Origin: Lampris incognitus | Taxonomy: Eukaryota > Chordata > Actinopteri > Lampriformes > Lampridae | DNA length: 64,000 nt | Assembly (NCBI RefSeq): GCF_029633865.1 | Contig: NC_079214.1 | Location: 22,562,373 to 22,626,372 of the forward strand | Direction: 5' to 3' | In this document: one piece after another, positions 34,544-45,156 of the stretch | Position numbering within the stretch: position 1 is the first letter of the stretch | How the letters are laid out: each line of letters starts with the position of its first letter | The notes under the pieces: generated by a model | Databases searched by the model: none | What the model was told of the DNA's origin: nothing | What the model saw: only the letters and a program-made list of their open reading frames with translations | Translations under genes and position numbers: made by a program

Positions 34544-34976
34544 AGGCGTCCGGGTAGCATAGGGGTCTATTCCGTTGCTTACCAACATGGGAATCACCGG
34601 TTCGAATCCCTGTGTTATCGCCGGCTTGGTAGGGCGCCCCTAGAGACACAATTGGCCGTGTCTGCGGGTGGGAAGCCGGATGTAGGTATGTGTCCTGGTC
34701 ACTGCACTAGCACCTCCTCTGATCAGTCAGAGCACCTGTTTGGGGGAGGGGGGGGGGACTGGGGGGAATAGCGTGACCCTCCCACGCGCTATGTCCCCCT
34801 GGTGAAACTCCTGACCGTCAGGTGAAAAGAAGCGGCTGGCGACTCCACATGTATCAGAGGAAGCATGTGGTAGTCTGCAGCCCTCCCCGGATCGGCAGAG
34901 GGGGGTGGAGCAGCAACCGGGACGGCTCGGAAAAGTGGGGTGATTGGTCAAGTACAATTGGGGGGGGGGTACAAAA
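34544..34976 (+). repeat. tRNA-derived SINE, family A copy 4, with 17-bp duplication
   Basis: A full-length 433-bp copy in the last intron of rbpms2, in the gene's own orientation. The exact target-site duplication AAGAAATGAGTGACATC lies at 34,527-34,543 and 34,977-34,993. The head has CCGGGTAGCATAGGGGTC (A box) and GGTTCGAATCCC (B box). This copy defines the family's ends best. Confidence 0.88.
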
Positions 34977-35035
34977 AAGAAATGAGTGACATCTGCTAAA
35001 TGGGAATAACTAACTTGTGCTCCCTGTTTCTTCAG

Positions 35036-36110
35036 GCCTCTGGGGAAACCACACCTTCGTCCACCTGAAGTGAGGTTTGCCAAGGTCTCCAGTAATTTAA
35101 TCAGGTTTATTTTATGGACAAATGTGCATTATAAACATACAGTATTTATATATTCCTCCCAATTGTCTCTGGGGGTGGAACCTTGAATTGAAACCATCTT
35201 ACTGTTTTGATAGTCCGAGTTTGTGATTCCTTTCTGGCAACTTTTGTGGTACCGTCTTAGCATTTCAAAAAAAAAAGCAGAAAAAAAAGAGCTCATGCAA
35301 ACGAACTCAATGGATAAGAATTGCTGAGTAACCTGACATGTTGACGTTACCATTAAGATTTTCCTTCCATGGTTATTGCAGTGGGGAGGATTAGAAGTTA
35401 ATCATTGCATGCTAGTCATTTTGGCATGAATTTAGAATGCAGAGTTGTGTATTCTGATTTTCTTAGTGTTTGTGCTGCCTAGACAGTGTTTTTTTGTTTG
35501 CCCCCCCCCCCCTGTAGACCCTAGGTTTTACCTCCTGTGAAAGGTAGGCTGTTGCATACATGGCTTATCTCGCATGGACCTTGTGAATGCATCCCTAAGT
35601 TCTGACAGTCCCAGTCTTTAGCCTGATCATATCAATGTCTTATTTCAGCGAAAGGAAGTACAAATATTTTTGTACTCTCTGCGTAATGTATATTTATGCA
35701 TTTTGTGCAACTACAATAATGAACCTGTATAAGTTGGATGTTTAGTTGTCTCTTGCGTTTATGGTGTTTGAGCCTATAATCCTGTTGAAGTAGTTTAAAA
35801 AAAAAGTGCAATTGTATTTGTTTAAAGTGGGAGTGGTTATCTATCACAAAACGTAAGTATTCTGAACGTGGCTTTTGCCATCTTGACTGCTAAAATGAGA
35901 TTGCTGTAAAATGCTGTTCTTTCAGAATGTGAAACTGGACTACAAACGTAAAAGGGTTTTCTGGGGGGGTGGGGGGCATTTTTGAAACGGGAACGCAGGA
36001 TTAGAAGAGATGGACTGAAGTTTGTGGTTTAGAAACATGTTTGTCTTTGTATCTGCTGTGCATAAGATGTACAAATAAACCATCTTATGAATAAAACGAG
36101 CAAATAAAAT
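35036..36110 (+). other. rbpms2 3' UTR exon
   Basis: After the stop, a donor GTGAGT at 34,363 pairs with the acceptor TTCTTCAG at 35,028-35,035. The final exon is entirely untranslated and about 1.07 kb long. Its left edge is well supported; the right edge is set by the poly(A) signals. Confidence 0.7.
36074..36108 (+). terminator. rbpms2 poly(A) signals
   Basis: Three AATAAA hexamers at 36,074, 36,090 and 36,103. Which is used cannot be told from sequence. Confidence 0.6.
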
Positions 36111-36116
36111 GTCTTC

Positions 36117-36230
36117 ATGCATGCTCAGTGATCCAGGTAAGAAAACCACAAAGCTGAATCGGTTCACCCGGACGTAACGTTTGAGAGCGTTTCATCCCTC
36201 ATCTAAGTGACCTCTTCAGCCTCCATGAGA
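36117..36230 (-). repeat. Penelope-like element end, fragment
   Basis: On the minus strand it reads CTGAAGAGGTCACTTAGATG, then GGGATGAAACGCTCTC and a block ending TGATTCAGCTT-like sequence. This resembles the ribozyme-bearing ends of Penelope-like elements (compare 53,867-53,955). It directly abuts the rbpms2 poly(A) signals. A shorter relative is at 8,692-8,750. Confidence 0.45.
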
Positions 36231-36925
36231 CTGAACTTATTCAACTTTCTTTCTTTGAGCAAGTGAAATCACTTGTTCTTTTTGGTCATCCATTACCATG
36301 TCGGAGGATGTTGTTTGAACACTGGGGTAAATAATCCTAGCAAAATCAAAGTTTGTAAATGCTCAGCTTTAAACACGGTACACAAATCCTTGGTGTTTAA
36401 ATTCTGGACATCAGATGTTAAATTAATAATTGACGGCAACGTGTCATTTGAAATGCATCGTTGCATTAGTTCCTCCTTTAAATTGTGAGTGGGCTGACCT
36501 CCACACTTTGCCCTCAAAAGTTGATAAGCTGCTTTGTTCAACCAGCCATGATGGTTTCTCAAGGGAGTCCTCTTAAGTGGCCACTCAATAGAGCCAGCTG
36601 CTTAATAACGGTGGTTAGAGGCGATGGAACTGGTAGATGGATGCCTGTAAATTTACCAGATGAATAATAGAAATACCAGTGTTGGCTCTGTTAATTACAA
36701 GTTTAAATAATGCATGCGTTAGTGACCCTTTGCGTCAATTCTAGTGGACGGTCATCTTGTGTGGCACACTGATGAATCCTGTTCCAGTCCTTCCACCAGC
36801 TCTCCCCAAGTGTTCATGTACTGTGCCAGCCGCAACATGGCAAGGGAACGGTGTCCATTTATCAAGCTGAGTAGCCGACAGGACGACCCCTTTCAACTGG
36901 GAAAACATGCCGTTTGTTAAGCTAT
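36231..36925. other. gene-free stretch
   Basis: No exon or identifiable repeat seen. Confidence 0.3.
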
Positions 36926-37253
36926 TGTAGCGAATTCAGGGGGCAGCCGGGACGCGAACCTGGGGGCTACTGCGCTTACCAGCAAAGTCCGACCCGTTAG
37001 CCAACCGGCTAGTGAATCGACTCGTTCATGACAGTTGCACTACTTCTCTCTCTCTCCCTCCCTCCCTGGGCGCACGCGCTTCCGAAGGCCCCGGCGTCTC
37101 GCCATCGCACTTCTGACACCAACGTAGCGAATTCAGCGGCAGCCGGGAAGCGAACTCGGGTCTCCCGCACCACGGGCGACTGCGCTAACCAGTAAACTAA
37201 AGGGTCAGACCCACTAGCCGGGTTCGCGAGTTGAGTGATTCATCATCGTTACA
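36926..37253 (-). repeat. tRNA-like element with short inverted ends, diverged double copy
   Basis: It begins TGTAGCGAATTCAG and ends CGTTACA. A second internal start, CGTAGCGAATTCAGCGG at 37,125, indicates two tandem or nested copies. Minus-strand B-box-like sequences (GGGTTCGC variants, seen as GCGAACC-like on the plus strand) occur in both halves. Confidence 0.5.
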
Positions 37254-37799
37254 CAATTTTCAGACGTTTTTTTGTTTTTAGTCGCAAAGCATTTGAATAT
37301 TTCTACTTTTAACACGTTTGTTGCTGATTGATGGGTAATGACTCATAATGTTCATAGTTTAGTCATTTACATTGAGCACAGACTGCTGCAGGGGACACAT
37401 GGCTATTGATGGACACAACACAGACTGTCAGGTTCTGAACCTGAGGCCAACTGCTTAAGGTGATGGTCTGTAACTACTATACCATCCGATCTAGCTGTAG
37501 TTTGCGTCACACACACATAGTCTCCATTTTCTGTTCCCTTTTAATGTAATACAGGGTTGTTGTTGTGGGGGGGGGCTGAAACTCCAGTGGGCAGGGATGC
37601 TCTGCAGCCAGTCCATTACATGGCCCACGCAAACAATTGTCCTAGCTTGGCCAGTAGAGCGCCAGGTGTTGTCAGCATACACGAGTATGGTGCCGATTCT
37701 TCCAAGTTAGGAGTTTGATTCCTACTCAAACATGATGCAGTTGTTTCAATGTAAAGCGCTTTGTCGTTAAACTAGAGTGAATGACAAGAAAAGAGCATC
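37254..37799. other. gene-free stretch
   Basis: Nothing recognisable apart from a G run at 37,567. Confidence 0.3.
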
Positions 37800-38335
37800 C
37801 GGACACTCAAATCTGTGCAAGAATTTTCTAATTTGCAAGCTTTTGGTCAGAGCCCTGATTCAAGGCCTGCAGAAATCCAATTCACCTACCATAAAACTGC
37901 AGCAGATTGTCAACAAGGCATCCAAAATCATAGGCAACCCACCCCCCTCATTTTAATCTCTACATACTCACCGAACTGTACAGCAAGCTAAGAAGATCAT
38001 CTCCCTCACATCCTGCTCATCGCCTCTTCCAGCTCCTTCCCTCAGGGAGGGAAGAAGACTAAATGCTTCAACAAAAAAAAAGTTCCTATCAGGACTCTGA
38101 ACTCCTCCCTACAGCCCCCTCCTCACACACCGTTGGCATGCATACTATCATTCTGCTGATTGTTGTGCGTAATAGATTTCTGCTATTGTGTAACTGTATT
38201 GTTAGTGATAATATGTGGAGTGTTTGCTGTTACCCATGTATGTATTGTGCTGCAGAGTTTTAACATGTACCGAAAACACATTCCACCAGCCTTGGTCGTG
38301 TGGCTAATAAAACTTATCTGATCATACATGTCTTT
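37800..38335 (+). pseudogene. LINE reverse-transcriptase 3' end, decayed
   Basis: Conceptual translation in shifting frames shows the C-terminal region common to fish LINE ORF2 proteins: a segment like LQQIVNKASKIIG, then SPSHPAHRLFQLLPSGR. Stops and a poly-A interruption follow. The sequence ends with GGCTAATAAAACTTATCTGA, a typical LINE tail. Only the last part of the element is present, as expected for 5' truncation. Confidence 0.6.
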
Positions 38336-39280
38336 GGACTACAAGAGGAAACGGGAGTACCCGGGGGGGGGAGTCAATTGGAAGAACATGTAAACTTCAC
38401 ACAGAAGTTGAACCCAAGACCCTCTCACTATAATGAAAGTTGCCAAACCGGCCTTGATTAACTAATTCATTAAAAAAATTAACCATTTTAGTAGTGGACA
38501 CATCCTTAATATTGGCCAACAAAATGACATCAAGTCTATGACTCAAACTGAATACTAGTGATGGGGTTTGTGTGGCATGCCAAGCCGCATATCATGATCA
38601 CTTCTGACATTCAAACTGACAAAACCTTTCAACTGCTTGGTCAGGTGGCATAAGTACGTCAACAATGTATAATTGCTGACACAAGGCTGACCATTATTTG
38701 TGAAAGTGCATTTAAGCTCTTGTTCATGTTATAAACTGGAATTCGGTTAAAGAATTTGCATTCTGTACACAGCTGTACAAATGTTAGGTTATGTGATTTA
38801 CTATTATCTCAAACACGTCTCAAACATTTCAGCTTGCCAAACAAAAATCCAAAAAAGCAAATGGAAGAAACATCCTTGCGCCTTTCATGGAAAACTGAGC
38901 TATGTGACACTTTCACACGGAATGCAAATTGACAGGAAATCAATAAGGAGTGCAAGGATGGGAATGTCATGGATCTGAAGGCAGTGTTCCTGGTGTTATA
39001 TTTCAACCACACAACCTGTGCATAAGTATCACGGAACTCAATTTAATGTGTGTGTGTGTGTGGGGGGGGGGGGGGTAGTAGATTCACAAGTATGCCGTTT
39101 TGGTTGAAAATAACCCTTGGTGGAGATGTAAGTGGTCAATTACCGATGGGCTAAAAGACAGATAGATGGAATATGGTGCTTTTAAAAATCCTTTCAGCAA
39201 AAATCTTTAAAGTTTGGGGCGTTCAGCTTAACGTACCTGTATTTAGATATATTTGATCAAATAATAGTGACCCTTTTGCC
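38336..39280. other. gene-free stretch
   Basis: A TG/G run at 39,048-39,075 is the only repeat seen. No exon is visible. Confidence 0.3.
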
Positions 39281-39637
39281 TTGGGTGGCACAGTGGCGCA
39301 GTGGTTGGTGCGGTCACCTCACAGAAATAAGGTCCTGGGTTCGAGCCCCCGAGTAGTCCAAACTTGGGGGTTGTTCTCCGTTTGGAGCTTGCATGTTCTC
39401 CCCCTGTCTGCGTGGGTTTCCTCCAGGTGCTCCGGTTTCCTCTCCAGACATGTAGGTCAGGTGAATCTGCCGTACTAAATTGTCACTAGATGTGTGTGTG
39501 TGCGCGAGTGTTGGCCCTGTGATGGTCTGGCGGCCTGTCCAGGGTGTCTCCCGGCCTGCCACCTAATGACTGCTGGGATAGGCTCCAGCATTCCCATGAC
39601 CCTGAGAGCAGGATAAGCGGTTTGGATAATGGATGGA
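39281..39637 (+). repeat. DANA/V-SINE-like tRNA-derived SINE
   Basis: The head GGCACAGTGGCGCAGTGGTT and B box GGGTTCGAGCCCC are tRNA-like. The body TTGCATGTTCTCCCCCTGTC ... GCTCCGGTTTCC is the core seen in many fish SINEs. The 3' part from about 39,515 is the GGATAAGCGG tail also found alone elsewhere in the window, ending in GGAT and then a TA run. Confidence 0.75.
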
Positions 39638-39670
39638 TATATATATATATATAAATATATATATATATAT

Positions 39671-39976
<306 letters not shown>

Positions 39977-40020
39977 GTATATATGATGAGCCTAGAGGAA
40001 TATTGAATTGCGTGTGTGTT

Positions 40021-40130
40021 GGCCCTGTGTGATGGCCTGGCAGCCTGTCCAGGGTGTCTCCTCGCCTGCTGTCCAATGACTGCTGGGATAGGCTTCAGCA
40101 TCCCCGCAACCCTGAGTAAGGATAAGCGGT
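40021..40130 (+). repeat. LINE-like 3' tail
   Basis: Another copy of the tail GATGGCCTGGCAGCCTGTCC ... AGGATAAGCGG, ending without the GGAT repeats. Confidence 0.6.
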
Positions 40131-40587
40131 AGATTTTCAAGAAAAAAACATTTTTTTGAAAAAACAATTATTGTATTTGTTAGTTAGGTTGTGTTAGCTG
40201 TGAAAAAAAGATTCGTGTCTCAATTATGACATTTTAATACTTTTTCAGTATGTTGAAAATTCAAATGTGCCAGAATTTCACTGTTTTGGGCTTGTCCCCA
40301 ACCCAGCGTTTTTAACTTCCACTCTATAATAAAGTAATTAAAATGGTTAAATTCATTAAAGCTTTACTTTGCATTTTCTCATAATTAAAAAGACATATTT
40401 CAAATTAATATGGTTTATATATGTGCAATTTGCACATTTTTATAGTTAAATATCGCTGTCCCTCATACATCTGTCGTTACCATCACACCGAACATTTTAG
40501 AGAGCAATAACGTTTTTTAAACAAGGTGGTTGCCATGGAAATGAGAAGTGCTAGAGGTGCATGGCAGAAGCATGACTTTTTCACGTC

Positions 40588-40664
40588 AATCAATCTGTCA
40601 ATCAATCAATCAATATTTTATAGCGCTTTTCTAGCTGCAACAGCCACTCAAAGCGCTCTGCAAA
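40588..40664 (-). repeat. SINE/LINE tail fragment, inverted
   Basis: CAATCAATCAATCAATATTTTATAGCGCTTTTCTAG is read here in short form: the inverse of the AAAAGCGCTATATAA-type tail seen in SINE family B. Confidence 0.45.
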
Positions 40665-41750
40665 TGTAAGTAATCTGAAGATGTATGTCCTGATCTGAGA
40701 GTATGTTTATTAGGCGTCATTACCAAACAAGTTACTAACATGGTATTTTAGTTCAGAAATAAGAAATTTCACTTTATTCACGTATATTCATTGTACATTG
40801 TATGCTAGCTAACAAGTTAGGTTAGCAAGTCTAAGACTTAGCCAACTTTTTCTCCAAAAAGTGAAAATCGTCATTACCATCACTTGCCATTACCATCACA
40901 CTTTGCTGTTACAACCGAAAAAAACATCATACTATCAAACGTATTTTTTAGGACTATCAAAGCTATGCTAAGACATTTGTTCCATACCACTTAATAGAGC
41001 TTTGGAAAAAGAAAAAAAAAGATTTTAAATAACTTTTTTTTTCTTCAAAATTTCAAAAGCCGAAAGTGCCCCAAATTGAAGAATTACCCATATATATGCT
41101 TTGTATTTTCTGTGCAAATTCCTGGTGTGATGAGGCTTTCCCTTCTCAAAAAATGTATTTTGAATGAAGAAAATGATACATTTATATTATCATTTGACAG
41201 CAGCTGCTAAAAAAGTCACACATTGAACTGGTGTCCAAGCTACTATTTTAAATATATTTATTACAACGCAATTTATCACATCCGGGGGACTGCAAAAACT
41301 TTTCGATTGCGCTCACTGGACAAAAAAACACTGAGATAGTGAAGACGTGAGCTTTCAATTCAGTCACAGTTCACATTTGAAGTGTGGCGTCGCCATCTAC
41401 AGGCACACTGTCCACAAGGCAACCTCTACACTGAAGAGAAAGTTGGCGTTACATACAGAGTAAGATGTTAAATACGCCAGGATTCATGTTTGTTTGCTTT
41501 TTGTGAGGGAATGAACAATAACAATGAACAATGTACAGAATAAGGGTGTGCATTAAATGACAATTATAAATGCGTCTCATCTCACAGTTGTTTCCGGGGC
41601 AACGGTGTGCCCCCCCCCACACACACACACACCCACACACGTGTCACAAAAGTGCTCTAGTATCAAAAATACCCTCGACGACTTGTTCCTACTGCCAACT
41701 TTGCATTGCTAAGGCCGCCGTGGGCTGTGTTTTGCACAGCATCACAGCTG
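40665..41750. other. gene-free stretch
   Basis: AT-rich, with no exon found. A C run plus AC run lies at 41,610-41,640. Confidence 0.3.
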
Positions 41751-42032
41751 CATGGCCGGATTTACCCACCAGGGGGCACCGGGGCACGCGCCCGTCAGAT
41801 TGGCTACCAAACGATACTAAACATTGTAATGTAAAACTAACGCAAATACCCAAACACGGTAGTTGACGCTATGTCAATCTGCATGGGATTTGGATGGCGA
41901 CTACAGAGTACAACACAATTCTGAATCATAAAACAAACAGAGGGTCAGCATCGCCCCTGACCTTTTGGGGCCCCTCTTGGTCCGGGGCCCCGGGGCACTC
42001 GCCCGGCATGCCCGGTCCGTAATCCAGCCTTG
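41751..42032. mobile_element. non-autonomous hAT-type element (MITE)
   Basis: The 282-bp unit has imperfect inverted ends (CATGGCCGGATTTAC at left, inverse of GTAATCCAGCCTTG at right) and an exact 8-bp target duplication, CACAGCTG, at 41,743-41,750 and 42,033-42,040. Eight-base duplications are the hallmark of hAT transposition. No transposase is present. Confidence 0.75.
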
Positions 42033-42104
42033 CACAGCTGGCCCTCCCTCATGGTGGCCGCGCGCAGCGCCTTCGCAGTCTCCAGTGCAAACGAGTCAGT
42101 GTTA

Positions 42105-42217
42105 TGTAACCGAGCTATTTTTCGCCCGGTGAGGGATTCGATCGGGTGTGTACTGCGCCACAAGGTGACGTCGCTAACCGCTCGACTAAAGGGGTCGACC
42201 AATGAGATTAGGTTACA
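42105..42217 (-). repeat. tRNA-like element with short inverted ends, diverged copy
   Basis: It starts TGTAACC and ends GGTTACA, a perfect 7-bp inverted repeat, with inverse A-box GCTAACCGCTCGACTAAA inside. A further partial copy follows at about 42,327-42,395. The surrounding 300 bp are CG-rich. Confidence 0.5.
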
Positions 42218-42395
42218 GTAACCCTCTCCCGGAAGCGCGCCCCACGCTTCTTTATTCCCGCGCTCCGAAGAGACTACCGAGGAACGGCACGCTTCCGGAT
42301 CCGATCCACCACTGGCCACCAATCTAACCGCGCTATTTTCTCGCCCGGTGCCGCGCCACATCGACGTCACCGCTTACCGCGTTTGTAGGTTACAG

Positions 42396-43978
42396 TTATA
42401 TTTCAATTGAAGAGGGATAATTCGGTAAAATACGTTTTTATTGTGTTTTTTAAATATATTTATTTCTGATTTTTCCCTTCTTTCTCACAATTTAATGGCC
42501 AATTGATCGCTATTTTTTAGTTCAAACACCCACCCTCGTACTACATGTGTTCGCCTTCGCCATCTCCGACCGGCAGTCTCGAAGGAGACGCCTCCCCCCT
42601 GTCGTGACAAGGCGAATCCTGGCCGGACCACTGCTTTTTTTTAAGAGTTTCTCCTCAAACATCACATTTAATATAGACCAGCCAGCTGTAAATGTCATTT
42701 CTCCACCTGTCCACATGGTCCTCATAAGATATCCAACACATCACTAACAGGATATTAAGACGGGAGCCGGTGCTGATGGAGCCACGACTGCTAACTGTTG
42801 CTAACTAACGCTGTGTGCACATCACAACTTCATCAGTGCGTTTTCTCTTGGTCCTACACACAACATGGTGCACACAACAGAGGATTGGAATAGTACATGT
42901 CAAAATGCTGACTTCTGGTATGTCGCCCGTGGTCTGGAATGCACACGAAAGCAGAATGACGTGATTTTGGGGTTAAACTTCCATTGACCACTGGTGCAAA
43001 TCTCTTAACTTCATAACATGGTGATGGCGAAGGAACCTGAACTATCTCGTTCCCTCATTCCTGTGGCGTGTAACTGGTGTCGGCGTTGAAGGACTCCGAA
43101 GACGCATCTGCTGCTGAACTAACCAGGACCAGCCTCCAGTGCTCAGCAACGATATTCTCTGTATTCTGCTTTTTACATCATCTCAGTTTAGGCTATCTAA
43201 AAACTGGACTCCAAACTGTGATTTGACTCAGTTTAGTCAGTCTTTTACCCGTATCCGAGTAGAAGACCTGTCCTGAAACTGAGACTTGTGCTAAAAGGGA
43301 GCTAGGCAGCTCTGAGTTACCAATCTTGTAAATAATTTCATCATTTACAACACAACAACAATTTGGAAGAATGGGCCTTTTTATAATGGGTCTGAAATGA
43401 ATGTGGTATTTAATAAGATTGTGTATGAGAGATGGTCACTAAGCTTTCAGAGTGGCACATTTGTGTTTTTATAACCAGTGTGTTGGCACCAGGTTTCTAT
43501 ATTTCATATCATATCCCAAAATGACCTGAGGAAAGGGGATCATCTGTGCAGATTAAATTTAGCTGAGGTAGACAGAATCACAATAAACTGGAGTGTTAAT
43601 AATTCTCCGGCTGTTCAGATGCTGGTTAAAGGTTTCTCAACATTGTCCTGTAGATAAATCAGTGTCATCAGCGTAAACACGATCTTCTCCGAAATCAAGT
43701 TGTTCTCCACACAGACAATGTACGCACAACTAATGAACAAATTTATGGTAAGATTCAAAGATGGTAGCTCTCTCTAGCTAGAAGATAGTCCTGCAGGCTT
43801 AACAGAAATGGAGTGTAGCAGGTTCAAGTAGGTTAACCACGAGAACACACAAAGAACCACCACCCACGCAGAGCTTCTACACAGGGCTAGGAAAAACCCC
43901 TCAGACCTCCATTACTCAGATCAGTGCTCTCTATAAGGTTCAAGTAGTCGATGTTTCTGGGCCGAGGACTCGGACAGA
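42396..43978. other. gene-free stretch
   Basis: No exon is seen. The last few hundred bases could be the former 3' UTR of the slc25a15-like fragment, which is read on the minus strand. Confidence 0.3.
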
Positions 43979-44160
43979 TTAGCTGTCAAACTGCTTCATC
44001 ATGATCTTCCGGCTAGCTTCATAACCCAGGAACAGTGCACCGTTTGCAGGGAAGGTACAGACCATGGTGGGAGTGAGACCAGAGTAGAGCGCTCGCACAC
44101 CTTCTGTGCGTGTGATGGCCATGAACGTTTTGAAGAATCCCGCCTGTTTACCCATGAGCA
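43979..44160 (-). pseudogene. slc25a15: orphan terminal exon of a mitochondrial ornithine carrier
   Basis: The minus-strand frame encodes about 60 residues matching the C-terminus of SLC25A15/ORNT1: GKQAGFFKTF, the carrier motif EGVRALYSGLTPTM, FPANGALFLGYEASRK, ending MMKQFDS and a stop. A possible acceptor (AAAAAGCAG) lies just upstream at 44,161-44,169. No other exon of the six-helix carrier is recognisable in the window. The arginine before -FPANGALF in the human protein (Arg275 by my count) is cysteine here (codon at 44,057-44,059), a single C-to-T change at CpG. I infer a duplicated last exon that no longer encodes a carrier. An intact gene with very distant 5' exons is less likely but not excluded. 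Confidence 0.65.
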
Positions 44161-44284
44161 CTGCTTTTTCCGACACACACAGACAGAGACGCATTCTTGT
44201 GACGAACACAAGCCGACTCCGCCCCCCTCGCGACAGACAGCGTCGCCTATTATTGCTGTCATAGACAAATAAGAAGCAACGTTT

Positions 44285-44548
44285 TAAGAATCGGCGCAAG
44301 ACCCATTTTTATCCTCTTGCTTTTAATCATTCCATTTTATTTATTTTACTCTTATTTCTTATCTTGTACTGTGGTTTTATTTCTTGCCTCGTTTTATGTT
44401 TTTTGCCTAGGTCTGTGTTTTATTACTTTTAACTTATTTTATCTGTGTTGTTGAATTTTATTGTTTCCCTTGTTTTTAATGTAAAGCACTTCGAGCTGCA
44501 TTTTATGTATGAAAGGTGATATACAAATAAAGTTTATTATTATTATAG
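44285..44548 (+). repeat. LINE-like 3' end
   Basis: A T-rich block with TTTTATTTCTTGCCTCG-like repeats leads to TAAAGCACTTCGAGCTGC ... GATATACAAATAAAG and ATT repeats. It is related to the tail at 12,538-12,725. Confidence 0.55.
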
Positions 44549-44929
44549 CCGGATCTGACGAGACAGTGGGCAACTGCATCGACACAAAGCCGATGCTTAG
44601 ATCGCTACACCACCGCGGACTTTATTCTGGTCTTAATAGTTTTTGTGTGTAATGCGACGTGCAAATTACCTCTCAGAAACAGCAGATGAGTATGGCCCCT
44701 CACTAAAAAAAGGGTCTTTTTCACAACGAATGTGGCAAATGCCATAAACGTGGAAAAAGTACACGTGGGAAGGCGGTGCGAATGAAGTTAGGTGTCAAAC
44801 TAATAATTAGGTACAAAAACATTTTAGGTGCCAAAATAAGAATTCTCTGCAGATTACGGCAGTGCCACTGTATAGATTAGCCAGTACAGATCCACAATTC
44901 AGCGACGGAATTACGAAAAATTTGAGCAT

Positions 44930-45156
44930 TATTGGGAACGTAAAACGACACTTGAGACCGGAAATACGTCTATGCCGGAAGGTGGCGGTGATGTCACAAA
45001 GTTCACCCGTCTTTGAAGCAAAGAGCACGTGAACACGTTTGAGTTAGCGCACGTTTGCGGAATTGTGACTAATTAGCTTGGCAGCCGACATATATACGGT
45101 CTCTATCTTCGACAACGTGCATGATTGTTGAATTTTTTTAGCCCTTCGTTCCGATC
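44930..45156 (+). promoter_or_regulatory. putative cpeb1 promoter and 5' leader
   Basis: Within 200 bp of the start codon are ETS-like CCGGAAG-type sites (ACCGGAAATA and GCCGGAAGGTGG near 44,958-44,985), a CRE-like TGATGTCA and an E-box CACGTG at 45,028. No TATA box is evident. The assignment rests only on position and motifs. Confidence 0.35.

Noticed and set aside
34560-34620. Possible tRNA genes at A/B-box sequences (also 9,150, 23,680, 39,300, 61,800)
   Set aside because: No cloverleaf with paired acceptor stem can be formed, and each lies at the head of a repeated SINE.
41945-42370. 141-residue minus-strand frame in a CG-rich block
   Set aside because: It crosses an hAT-type MITE and tRNA-like repeats and has no recognisable domain.
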